Source: an uncultured Pseudomonadales bacterium (GTDB lineage: Bacteria > Pseudomonadota > Gammaproteobacteria > Pseudomonadales > Pseudohongiellaceae). Taken from it: a stretch of 5,734 bases of DNA. Position 1 is the first letter of the stretch; each line of letters starts with the position of its first letter. Positions 1 through 4,883 of this stretch are shown here, in pieces. The DNA is taken from contig CALKDE010000337.1 of assembly GCA_938082955.1 (NCBI GenBank), positions 1 to 5,734 of the forward strand, written 5' to 3'. Under the pieces are notes generated by a model. It saw nothing but the letters and a program-made list of their open reading frames with translations. It did no database searches and had not been told where the DNA came from. The position numbers were made by a program, and so were the translations under genes.

Positions 1-218
1 CTGAAGAGTTGGTCACAATGCGCACTAAGCGCGCGGCTGTGTAGATTCCAATCGTGGCTTAGGTGAGCGTTATCAGTAGTTTAAGCGGCGTTCCTTTAAA
101 CATGGACTATTCTATTATTTCCGGTAATAAAGATTACCGGAAATAGTGAATGTGGACAAGAGGCGGTCAATCCTACCTGCCAACAACAGCAAAATGTTTC
201 AATCCTCAGGCTGTTAAT
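1..218. other. Left-edge intergenic stretch, no convincing gene
   Basis: No reading frame of useful length with a plausible start lies here. On the plus strand one frame is open from the window edge (positions 3-44, reading EELVTMRTKRAAV then TAG) and another is open from 1 to a TGA at 64-66. Either could be the tail of a gene entering from the left, but 13-21 codons are too few to judge. The stretch also carries the large palindrome at 116-145, annotated separately. A weak 6-bp inverted repeat (AACAGC at 185-190, GCTGTT at 210-215) lies just downstream of the lipoprotein stop codon. It has a 19-nt loop and no T tract, so I do not call it a terminator. Confidence 0.5.
116..145. repeat. 30-bp palindrome with 13-bp perfect arms
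   Basis: The left arm TATTTCCGGTAAT (116-128) and the right arm ATTACCGGAAATA (133-145) are exact reverse complements separated by the 4-base loop AAAG. In RNA from either strand this would form a strong hairpin with a tetraloop. It lies about 75 bp beyond the stop of the minus-strand lipoprotein gene, so it could end that transcript, or a transcript entering from the left. Neither side has the run of T expected of an intrinsic terminator. As DNA, the near-symmetric site with a TTTCCGG/CCGGAAA core could bind a dimeric protein. The palindrome is directly visible; its role is unknown. Confidence 0.85.
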
Positions 219-581
219 CTACCTGACTAAAGTTCGTTGGTTAATTGATACAGAGGTATTTGGACTCCAAGGGTCCGTCCTTGAAGGATAGCCCTCTCGG
301 CGAAAACGCACATCAGCTTGGCCCTGCCCATCACCACAAGAAATGACTTTAACCTCTTCATTGCGTTTAAATTTGATGTCTTTTAGAAAGCGATGACAGT
401 TATTATCGTATAGCTGTATTGTCACCGCGCCGACCCAGCCATTAACTGCCCACCACTGAACAGGGTCCACAATTGTGTTATCCAGGCTACTGCAGCCTAA
501 TAAGCCACCTGCGCTAAACACAGCAACTAGAATGACCCTAGCTTGCTTATTCGCACACGTAAGTCTACTTACAAATTTCAT
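219..581 (-). CDS. Small putative outer-membrane lipoprotein, function unknown
   Basis: This encodes a 120-residue protein. The N-terminus carries basic residues (K2, R6, K12, R15), then a hydrophobic stretch (about 16-28) and a lipobox ending LLGC, with the lipidated cysteine at residue 30. Serines at +2 and +3 lack an aspartate retention signal, which in enterobacterial-type systems favours sorting to the outer membrane. The mature part (about 90 residues) is rich in alternating polar and hydrophobic segments suggestive of beta strands. It has a Trp-rich start (residues 43-49) and two further cysteines (62 and 82) that could form a disulfide in the periplasm. I do not recognise the family. 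The ATG at 579-581 is the only start that keeps the full signal peptide; its ribosome site is weak. It has no operon partner in the window and its direction does not link it to the mod genes. Confidence 0.65.
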   Translation of the reverse strand: MKFVSRLTCANKQARVILVAVFSAGGLLGCSSLDNTIVDPVQWWAVNGWVGAVTIQLYDNNCHRFLKDIKFKRNEEVKVISCGDGQGQADVRFRREGYPSRTDPWSPNTSVSINQRTLVR

Positions 582-806
582 ATCGAAAAAGCTTATCCAG
601 TATTGTTAATCGTTCAAAATCGATCTGTCGCCAACGCCGGTAGTAAGGATCAAGCCGTATACGGCCTATCAAAAGATAGTGATCACCCCTAGCCTGCCAA
701 CTCCTCAATGATAATGTTCTAGCATAGATTTAACATCTATCTATTTGTAATTAAGCACTATAAATATTTACAATATTATACAAAAGAGTAACTATTGCTC
801 AGAATT

Positions 807-1017
807 TTATTGCTCTAACCTCCGCGCTACTGCAAGTATTCCAGGTAAAGCATAATTGCCTTCATCCTCGGCATCTTCGTATATAGGCTCTGCCGTAGGT
901 CTCGTGCGCAGCATCATCTCCGAGCTGGATGTCCGCCGCGGCTCAAACTCTTGAGCCAATACATATGCCTAAAAGAGCTGCTAATAAGGACGCCAAGGTT
1001 ACCTTACGCCTGGTTTT
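807..1017 (-). pseudogene. Possible remnant of, or very small, membrane-anchored reading frame
   Basis: On the minus strand a frame ending at TAA 807-809 is open back to about position 975. With ATG at 915-917 it gives 36 residues (MMLRTRPTAEPIYEDAEDEG, then NYALPGILAVARRLEQ). A TTG at 957-959 would add 14 more, starting MAQEFEPRR. Immediately upstream, in another frame (open 946-1017, stop TGA at 943-945), the reading is KTRRKVTLASLLAALLGICI followed by GSRV. This is a basic tip plus a hydrophobic segment, as in a signal peptide or membrane anchor. The two pieces join sensibly if one frameshift occurred around 945-960, but the upstream frame has no start codon in place. A stop-free run of about 55 codons is not rare by chance, so this is a weak call made on protein-like composition only. 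I recognise no family. Confidence 0.25.
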
Positions 1018-1040
1018 TCACTCCAAATATTGTTAATTGT

Positions 1041-1059
1041 TAATAACGTAGGGTTATTA
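1041..1059. repeat. AT-rich inverted repeat upstream of modE
   Basis: TAATAAC (1041-1047) and GTTATTA (1053-1059) are exact reverse complements around the 5-base spacer GTAGG. It lies about 150 bp before modE. The words GTTAATAA and TTATTAGTA that make up this site (1039-1046 and 1054-1062) also occur in front of the recombinase gene at the other end of the mod locus, in swapped order (4843-4850 and 4831-4839). It could be an operator or a short hairpin. The sequence is AT-rich, so chance similarity cannot be excluded. Confidence 0.45.
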
Positions 1060-1130
1060 GTAAACAACGCCGCTGCGATAAGTAAACCCACAAATTGTTT
1101 GCTGACTCAGTTCAAATAAATCTATCCTAT

Positions 1131-1189
1131 TGTGAGCCCGGTGCAAAGCACATGTGAGCCGCGCAAGCGGCCCAGTCAAGACTTGGCTC
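1131..1189 (+). promoter_or_regulatory. Structured, repeat-bearing leader before modE
   Basis: The word TGTGAGCC occurs twice, at 1131-1138 and 1153-1160, exactly 22 bp apart (two helical turns), which would suit a protein bound to one DNA face. If transcribed, the same stretch can fold. GTGC (1141-1144) pairs with GCAC (1148-1151). GCCGC (1158-1162) pairs with GCGGC (1167-1171) around a GCAA tetraloop of GNRA type. Alternatively GAGCC (1156-1160) can pair with GGCTC (1185-1189), which would exclude the GNRA hairpin. The mutually exclusive pairings are visible; regulation of modE by this leader is inference. I could not match it by eye to a known riboswitch. Confidence 0.3.
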
Positions 1190-1208
1190 GATTGGGTTAT
1201 CAGGCATA

Positions 1209-2030
1209 ATGGGCCTCAAGATTGATAGAGGGGACTATTTCTTGGCAAACCTAGAGGGTCAGATTTGGCTGACCGAAGCGACATCCAAGCCTTTGATGCT
1301 CGATCAAATCGATCTGCTGCAGGCAATAGCTGATACCGGCTCCATTACGGCTGCAGCGAAGATAGCTGGCGTGAGCTATAAAACGGCTTGGGATAGGCTG
1401 GAGCGAATCAACAACCTTTCCGAGCAGCCCCTCATCAAGCGAAGTGCCGGCGGCAGCAAAGGTGGCGGCTCGATTCTCACCGATTATGGTGAGGAAATGT
1501 TGAATGGTTTTAAACAGTTACAGGAACAACATAATCAATTCTTAGAGAATTTGAATCAACAACTAAGCTCCTTAGACGATGTGTCAAAATTCATGAAAAG
1601 CGCCTTATTACAAACCAGTGCTCGCAATCAATTTCTGGGCAGTATTGCCCAGATAGAAACTGGCGCTGTCAATTCAGAAATACAGGTTCAGATTTCTGAC
1701 CAGCAGCGGATCGTAGCGATGGTCACGGAGCAAAGCCGGCGAGAGATGAAGCTTGCCCAAGGGCTATCGGTCATCGCAATGATTAAAGCCTCGTCTGTGA
1801 CCCTAGCAGTAGGTGACGACCTCAAAGTCAGTGCTCGCAATGTCCTAACAGGGGTCTTGGTTAATCTAGATCGCGGAGCCGTGAACGCCGATGTGACGAT
1901 TGAGCTGGCAGGCGGGAAGACGCTGAGCGCCATGATTACAAACAAAAGCGCCGATCAATTGGCCCTCACACAGGGGACAGTGATTTCTGCACTGTTTAAA
2001 GCCTCTAGCGTCATTCTGATGCTGGCCTAG
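1209..2030 (+). CDS. modE: ModE, molybdate-responsive transcriptional regulator
   Basis: ModE is a dimeric cytoplasmic regulator that binds molybdate and then represses modABC. The 273-residue frame starts with LEGQIWLT (15-22), typical of this family's N-terminus. A LysR-like winged helix-turn-helix follows at about 30-95 (core GSITAAAKIAGVSYKTAWD, 44-62), with a glycine-rich wing (GGSKGGG, 81-87). A glutamine-rich helical linker spans about 98-122. Two Mop/TOBE molybdate-binding repeats follow, at about 137-203 (opens SARNQFLG, ends with KASSV) and about 207-272 (opens SARNVLTG, ends with KASSV). Length fits E. coli ModE (262 residues) plus a short N-terminal extension. The ATG at 1209 has a poor ribosome site; a TTG at 1242 looks better (separate entry). 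The gene stands alone and points towards modC. The operator at 4662-4685 is its expected target. Confidence 0.95.
   Translation: MGLKIDRGDYFLANLEGQIWLTEATSKPLMLDQIDLLQAIADTGSITAAAKIAGVSYKTAWDRLERINNLSEQPLIKRSAGGSKGGGSILTDYGEEMLNGFKQLQEQHNQFLENLNQQLSSLDDVSKFMKSALLQTSARNQFLGSIAQIETGAVNSEIQVQISDQQRIVAMVTEQSRREMKLAQGLSVIAMIKASSVTLAVGDDLKVSARNVLTGVLVNLDRGAVNADVTIELAGGKTLSAMITNKSADQLALTQGTVISALFKASSVILMLA
1227..1244 (+). promoter_or_regulatory. Candidate true ribosome site and TTG start of modE
   Basis: A purine-rich AGAGGGGA (1227-1234) lies 7 bases before an in-frame TTG at 1242-1244. Starting there gives MANLEGQIWL, which begins close to the conserved LEGQIWLT segment and gives 262 residues, the length of E. 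coli ModE. The upstream ATG at 1209 is preceded only by CAGG at 1201-1204, with little Shine-Dalgarno character. Both starts remain possible; protein data are absent. Confidence 0.45.
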
Positions 2031-2094
2031 CTGGCCAGTTAATCAGCAACGACTGGCATCCGTGGCAGCGCATCAGATAAAATTTTAATAATGC
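2022..2094. terminator. Candidate convergent terminator region between modE and modC
   Basis: modE and modC end facing each other, so both transcripts must stop here or run antisense. Two structures are visible. CTGGCC (2022-2027) and GGCCAG (2033-2038) form a 6-bp stem whose 5-base loop TAGCT includes the modE stop codon (2028-2030). An AT-rich imperfect palindrome at 2070-2094 has GCAT and ATGC ends and a TAAAATTTTA centre (2078-2087). The second could supply T-rich sequence on either strand. Neither is a textbook GC stem with an adjacent T run, so the call is weak. Confidence 0.3.
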
Positions 2095-2117
2095 TTCTTA
2101 AATTTTGCTTACTAAGG

Positions 2118-3200
2118 CTATATCAGTGCAGCTGACTTGATCTGAGCAAATACAGGTTGCCCTGCCCTGAGCTCCAATTGTCGCACTGAGTATTCAGAAA
2201 TTTTCGAAAGCAGCTGCTTCCCTGCTATATCGAGCTTAACTATCCGACTACCGTTATGAGGCTTCGCGGCCAGCTCTGCTATAACAGCAGGAAGGATATT
2301 GAGGATACTGCTGCGCTGAGGTGCCTCTAGACAAAGGCTGACATCTCGAGCCCGTATGCGCAGCCGAGCTGCGCTACCAGGCTGGTAACGAAACCCTGAC
2401 ATTGAGGTCGAGTCGGGTAGCTGTAACACGATGCCTGCGCCGCAATCCACACAGATTAGCCCTGGGAGCTGCGTAGTGGCTATCTGCCCTTCGATCATAC
2501 TAAAGGCAGTATCACTGCGGCTTAGTTCGCCATCAACAGCACCTAATACCTGCTGAATAGCGCCATGATCGCTTACGACGCCATTGGCAAGAAGCACCAA
2601 ATTGTCGGCCAGTCGTGCGACCTCTTCGCTGGAATGGGTTACATAAAATACCGGTATATCAATATCTTGAAGAAATTTTTCAAGAAGTAACAGCAGTTTT
2701 TCTCTGCTGCTTTGGTCTAGCGCCGACAAAGGCTCATCCATCAGCAGTAACCTCGGATCAGCTAGTAGCGCGCGGCCTAGGGCGACCCGCTGTTTTTCAC
2801 CGCCAGAGAGGCCTTCTGGATAGCGCAGAAGTAGCTCCTGTATTCCTAACGAGGAGATTAATTCTTTTAAATCAATAGGTTCCGTTATTTTTCTTAAGCG
2901 TTTCCTTCCATAAAGAAGGTTCTCCTGGACAGTAAGGTGTGGGAACAGGCTAGGGTTCTGAAAAACCACGCCCACCCGCCTTTCCTCTACGGCTTTGCTG
3001 CCATTCGCGCCTAGCCATTGCTCAGCGTTGACAGACAGCGAGCCTGTGGTATCGGGCTCTAAACCTGCCATCGCCCGAAGCAATGTAGTCTTACCGCAAC
3101 CAGAGGGGCCAAATACAGCGGTGACGCCACGGCCAGGCACGCTGAAATTCACCTCTAATTTGAAGTCAGGCTTATTGAGCTGTAGAGCGGCTTCTATCAT
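2118..3200 (-). CDS. modC: ModC, ATP-binding subunit of the molybdate ABC transporter
   Basis: ModC is the cytoplasmic ATPase that drives molybdate import through ModB. All ABC motifs are present in the 360-residue protein: Walker A GPSGCGKT (31-38), Q-loop Gln 81 in VVFQNPSLFPH, signature LSGGEKQR (131-138), Walker B LLLMDE (151-156), D-loop SALD (159-162) and switch His 189 in YVTHS. The C-terminal segment from about 295 (RSSILNILPAVIAEL onward) is a single Mop/TOBE domain. That domain, together with the partners, separates ModC from sulfate, phosphate or other ABC ATPases. Length matches the family (E. coli about 352). The ATG at 3198-3200 overlaps the modB stop in an ATGA junction (3197-3200), with no strong ribosome site of its own, so translation is probably coupled to modB. 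Catalytic residues look intact. Confidence 0.96.
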   Translation of the reverse strand: MIEAALQLNKPDFKLEVNFSVPGRGVTAVFGPSGCGKTTLLRAMAGLEPDTTGSLSVNAEQWLGANGSKAVEERRVGVVFQNPSLFPHLTVQENLLYGRKRLRKITEPIDLKELISSLGIQELLLRYPEGLSGGEKQRVALGRALLADPRLLLMDEPLSALDQSSREKLLLLLEKFLQDIDIPVFYVTHSSEEVARLADNLVLLANGVVSDHGAIQQVLGAVDGELSRSDTAFSMIEGQIATTQLPGLICVDCGAGIVLQLPDSTSMSGFRYQPGSAARLRIRARDVSLCLEAPQRSSILNILPAVIAELAAKPHNGSRIVKLDIAGKQLLSKISEYSVRQLELRAGQPVFAQIKSAALI

Positions 3201-3880
3201 GCTGTTTTCATTAGGTGAAACCTTCTATTAGCGCTGTAAATCATTAATAAAACTAAGAAAGAAGATAAAAGCAACCCGGCTGCTAACCAATGGGCTTGGC
3301 TATATTCGAGCGCCTCGACGTGATCGTAGATAGCAATAGAAAGCACTTGGGTCTCTCCGGGGATATTGCCACCAATCATAAGCACGACGCCGAACTCGCC
3401 AAGCGTGTGGGCGAAGCCAAGTACAGCAGCGGTTAAATAACCCATCTTAGACAAAGGCAGGACAACGCTAATGAACCTGTCCAACGGGCGAGCGCCCAAT
3501 GTTGCTGCCACCTCTAGCGGCACCCTTCCTAGGCCAGCAAAGCTGTTCTGAAGTGGCTGGACCACAAATGGCAAGGAGTAGATGGCTGAGCCTAAGACTA
3601 GCCCCCAAAAAGAAAACGCCATCGAGGGCAAGCCCAGTGCCGCCGTGGTGGCTCCTATAGGGCCGTCGGGCGAAAAAGCCAGCAGTAGGTAGAACCCTAG
3701 GACTGTTGGCGGCAATACCAGCGGCAAGGCGATGACAGCCTCGATAGCGCTGCGCACCCTGGAGCGAGTTGTAGCAAGCCACCAGGCCAATGGAGTACCT
3801 AATAGGAGCAGAATGAGGGTCGTCGTGGCGGCTAGCTTCAACGTGATGAGCAGAGCAGCGATGTCCGGTTGCGCTAACAT
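3197..3880 (-). CDS. modB: ModB, membrane permease of the molybdate ABC transporter
   Basis: This is an inner-membrane subunit that forms the molybdate channel as a dimer. The 227-residue protein is strongly hydrophobic, with about five membrane segments (near 10-35, 45-69, 88-110, 149-170 and 196-216), as in the ModB/CysT permease family. The cytoplasmic coupling loop that docks on ModC is the EAA motif at 123-142 (EVAATLGARPLDRFISVVLP, with the conserved Gly 129 and terminal Leu-Pro). The segment LPLVLPPTVLGFYLL (52-66) is also characteristic of molybdate permeases. The start ATG (3878-3880) shares one base with the modA stop (TAATG junction). An AGAGG about 10 bases upstream, inside modA, can serve as ribosome site. 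Family length is normal (E. coli 229). Confidence 0.96.
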   Translation of the reverse strand: MLAQPDIAALLITLKLAATTTLILLLLGTPLAWWLATTRSRVRSAIEAVIALPLVLPPTVLGFYLLLAFSPDGPIGATTAALGLPSMAFSFWGLVLGSAIYSLPFVVQPLQNSFAGLGRVPLEVAATLGARPLDRFISVVLPLSKMGYLTAAVLGFAHTLGEFGVVLMIGGNIPGETQVLSIAIYDHVEALEYSQAHWLAAGLLLSSFLVLLMIYSANRRFHLMKTA

Positions 3881-4650
3881 TAAGGCGTAGCCTCTGGTAA
3901 TAAGTAGCCATTAGTTAACAGAATGTCGCGTACTACTGCACTTTTCATGAAGGAGGAAAATTCAAAAGCCGCCGCTGAATCAATCAGAATCACCATATCT
4001 TGTTTGATGGGCTGATGCAGTTCGCTGGGCACTAACCAGACAGAGCCCTGTCCGCTCAGATTAGGAGACTCGGTCTGCGAGTAGGCAACCAGGCCAAGAT
4101 CGGCATTACCACTAAACGCAAACTGGAAGGCTTGTGCAATATTCTCGCCCATTACCAGTCTCCCACTGACTAGCGATTCCACGCCTAGAGAGCTAAATAG
4201 CTCAGCGGCAGCCTGTCCATACGGTGCCAAGCGCGGATTCGCTATTGCGATTACGCGGTAATTACTTGTATTGGATAGATAGTCTCTATCAAGTTCAAGA
4301 TCCTTTTTCCTGCTCCATAATGCTAACTGGCCCAAGGCATAAGTACTAAGGCCCGATTCATCAGCGAGCCCCTCTTCGACTAGTCGCCTGGGCCTACCTT
4401 GGTCGGCGGAAAGAAAGACATCAAACGGCGCGCCGTTAGTAATTTGCGCATAGTGTTTGCCGCTAGAGCCGCGGATGATGCGAAGCTCATGCGCGGAATT
4501 GCCTTCAAACGCCCGCTTTATGTGTTGCATGGCAGCGACGAAGTTCGATGCTACGGCAACATTCAAAGTCTCGGCGTAAGCGTAAGCGCTGCTGCCCAGC
4601 AGAACGAGCAAAAGGCAGCAGCGAGAGCTTTGTTTAATCGATTTATGCAA
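3880..4650 (-). CDS. modA: ModA, periplasmic molybdate-binding protein
   Basis: ModA captures molybdate (and usually tungstate) in the periplasm and delivers it to ModBC. The 256-residue precursor has a basic tip (H2, K3, K6, R10), a hydrophobic core (11-20) and an AYA signal-peptidase site, giving a mature protein from Glu 27. Family motifs are VAVASNF (31-37) and RGSSGKHYAQI (60-70), the loops whose Ser/Asn residues hold the oxyanion. NGAPFDVFLSAD (72-83), NPRLAPYG (138-145), GENIAQAFQF (168-177) and GLVAYSQ (186-192) follow. The start is TTG at 4648-4650: no ATG, GTG or other TTG gives a full signal peptide in this frame, and the next candidates lie inside its hydrophobic core. The ribosome site is poor (GGTAG at 4658-4662). 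It is the first gene of modABC and is controlled from the promoter and ModE operator just upstream. Confidence 0.95.
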   Translation of the reverse strand: MHKSIKQSSRCCLLLVLLGSSAYAYAETLNVAVASNFVAAMQHIKRAFEGNSAHELRIIRGSSGKHYAQITNGAPFDVFLSADQGRPRRLVEEGLADESGLSTYALGQLALWSRKKDLELDRDYLSNTSNYRVIAIANPRLAPYGQAAAELFSSLGVESLVSGRLVMGENIAQAFQFAFSGNADLGLVAYSQTESPNLSGQGSVWLVPSELHQPIKQDMVILIDSAAAFEFSSFMKSAVVRDILLTNGYLLPEATP

Positions 4651-4661
4651 GATATCACTAC

Positions 4662-4685
4662 CGTTATGTAGGCATGTATATAACG
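4662..4685 (-). promoter_or_regulatory. ModE operator upstream of modA
   Basis: Read on the minus strand, the half-sites are CGTTATATA (4685-4677) and TACATAACG (4670-4662), separated by 6 bases (CATGCC). They are inverted repeats matching at 8 of 9 positions. Spacing and sequence fit the ModE operator of enterobacteria (CGTTATAT ... ATAACG type) as I remember it, including the asymmetric TACATAACG half. The site ends 11 bases before the modA TTG and covers the predicted transcription start, so binding of ModE-molybdate should block initiation. The presence of modE in the same window supports this. Confidence 0.85.
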
Positions 4686-4688
4686 GGT

Positions 4689-4717
4689 ATTGTACAAGGA
4701 CAGCGCATTATTGCCAA
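4689..4717 (-). promoter_or_regulatory. Sigma70-type promoter of modABC
   Basis: On the minus strand a -35 TTGGCA (4717-4712, 5 of 6 to consensus) is separated by exactly 17 bases from a -10 TACAAT (4694-4689, 5 of 6). The expected start point is about 4681-4682, inside the ModE operator, leaving a leader of about 32 nt before the modA TTG. Position relative to the operator gives strong support; no transcript data are available. Confidence 0.75.
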
Positions 4718-4722
4718 TGCGC
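4703..4722. repeat. Palindrome overlapping the modA -35 box
   Basis: GCGCATT (4703-4709) and AATGCGC (4716-4722) are perfect 7-bp inverted repeats around ATTGCC. The palindrome straddles the -35 element (4712-4717) and lies 17 bp from the ModE operator. It could be the site of a second, unidentified regulator of modABC or of the divergent recombinase gene. As RNA it would make a hairpin, but no T run follows on either strand, so a terminator is less likely. Confidence 0.5.
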
Positions 4723-4830
4723 CCTTCTCCAAGCATCAAGTAACTGGGCAATTCACCGACTAAAGGGCATGAAACCCGAAAAATTCACTTAACCGGCTGC
4801 TAATTCGCTCTCGCTTTACAGGCGTATAAC

Positions 4831-4871
4831 TTATTAGTAGTAGTTAATAATTCATTTAAAAAAATTATTAA
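4831..4871. repeat. AT-rich inverted repeats in front of the recombinase gene
   Basis: TTATTA (4831-4836) and TAATAA (4845-4850) are inverted around 8 bases. A longer pair, TTAATAATT (4844-4852) and AATTATTAA (4863-4871), is inverted around 10 bases and ends 12 bases before the recombinase ATG. Nested short inverted repeats next to a tyrosine recombinase gene can be its binding or attachment sites or autoregulatory operators. Here this is inference, because AT-rich DNA readily produces such matches. A clear -35/-10 pair for the recombinase gene is not seen. Confidence 0.4.
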
Positions 4872-4883
4872 AGCAACTACGTA

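Larger units (their letters stand above)
582..1208. other. Long intergenic region between the lipoprotein gene and modE
   Basis: These 627 bp hold no confident gene. From left to right there is: a 12-bp perfect palindrome GCCGTATACGGC at 654-665; a very AT-rich block around 721-780, where I count 11 G/C in 60 bases; a possible small or decayed minus-strand frame (807-1017, separate entry); a tandem 7-bp repeat TGTTAAT at 1031-1037 and 1038-1044; an AT-rich inverted repeat at 1041-1059; and a hairpin-rich leader at 1131-1189. The 10-mer TATTGTTAAT occurs at both 601-610 and 1028-1037. The modE promoter must lie here, but I see only weak candidates (for example TATCCT at 1123-1128). No ModE-type operator is visible upstream of modE. 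Confidence 0.6.

Noticed and set aside
185..215. Terminator of the lipoprotein gene
   Set aside because: Only a 6-bp stem with a 19-nt loop and no T run.
1131..1160. CRP-type site suggested by TGTGA
   Set aside because: Both TGTGA copies point the same way and no TCACA half lies at the required spacing.
1131..1208. Moco or other known riboswitch before modE
   Set aside because: Hairpins are present but I could not place the conserved core of any known class by eye; kept only as an unassigned structured leader.
1688..1945. 85-codon open frame on the minus strand
   Set aside because: It is entirely antisense to the well-supported modE Mop domains and has Ser/Thr/Arg-rich shadow composition.
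2615..3231. Two open frames on the plus strand (2615-2878 and 2995-3231)
   Set aside because: Both are antisense to modC and the modB/modC junction, where ABC motifs fix the true frame.
3468..3911. 147-codon minus-strand frame
   Set aside because: It is a same-strand shadow of modB in another frame; modB has its EAA motif, membrane segments and proper overlaps with modA and modC.
4399..4751. Open frames at 4399-4671 (plus) and 4563-4751 (minus)
   Set aside because: They overlap the modA 5' end, its operator and its promoter; modA with its signal peptide explains the coding signal.
4780..4860. Integron attC or attI site beside the recombinase
   Set aside because: An ACTTAAC resembling one core box is present near 4787-4794, but there is no matching GTTRRRY partner, and the recombinase shows no visible integron-integrase features in the part available.
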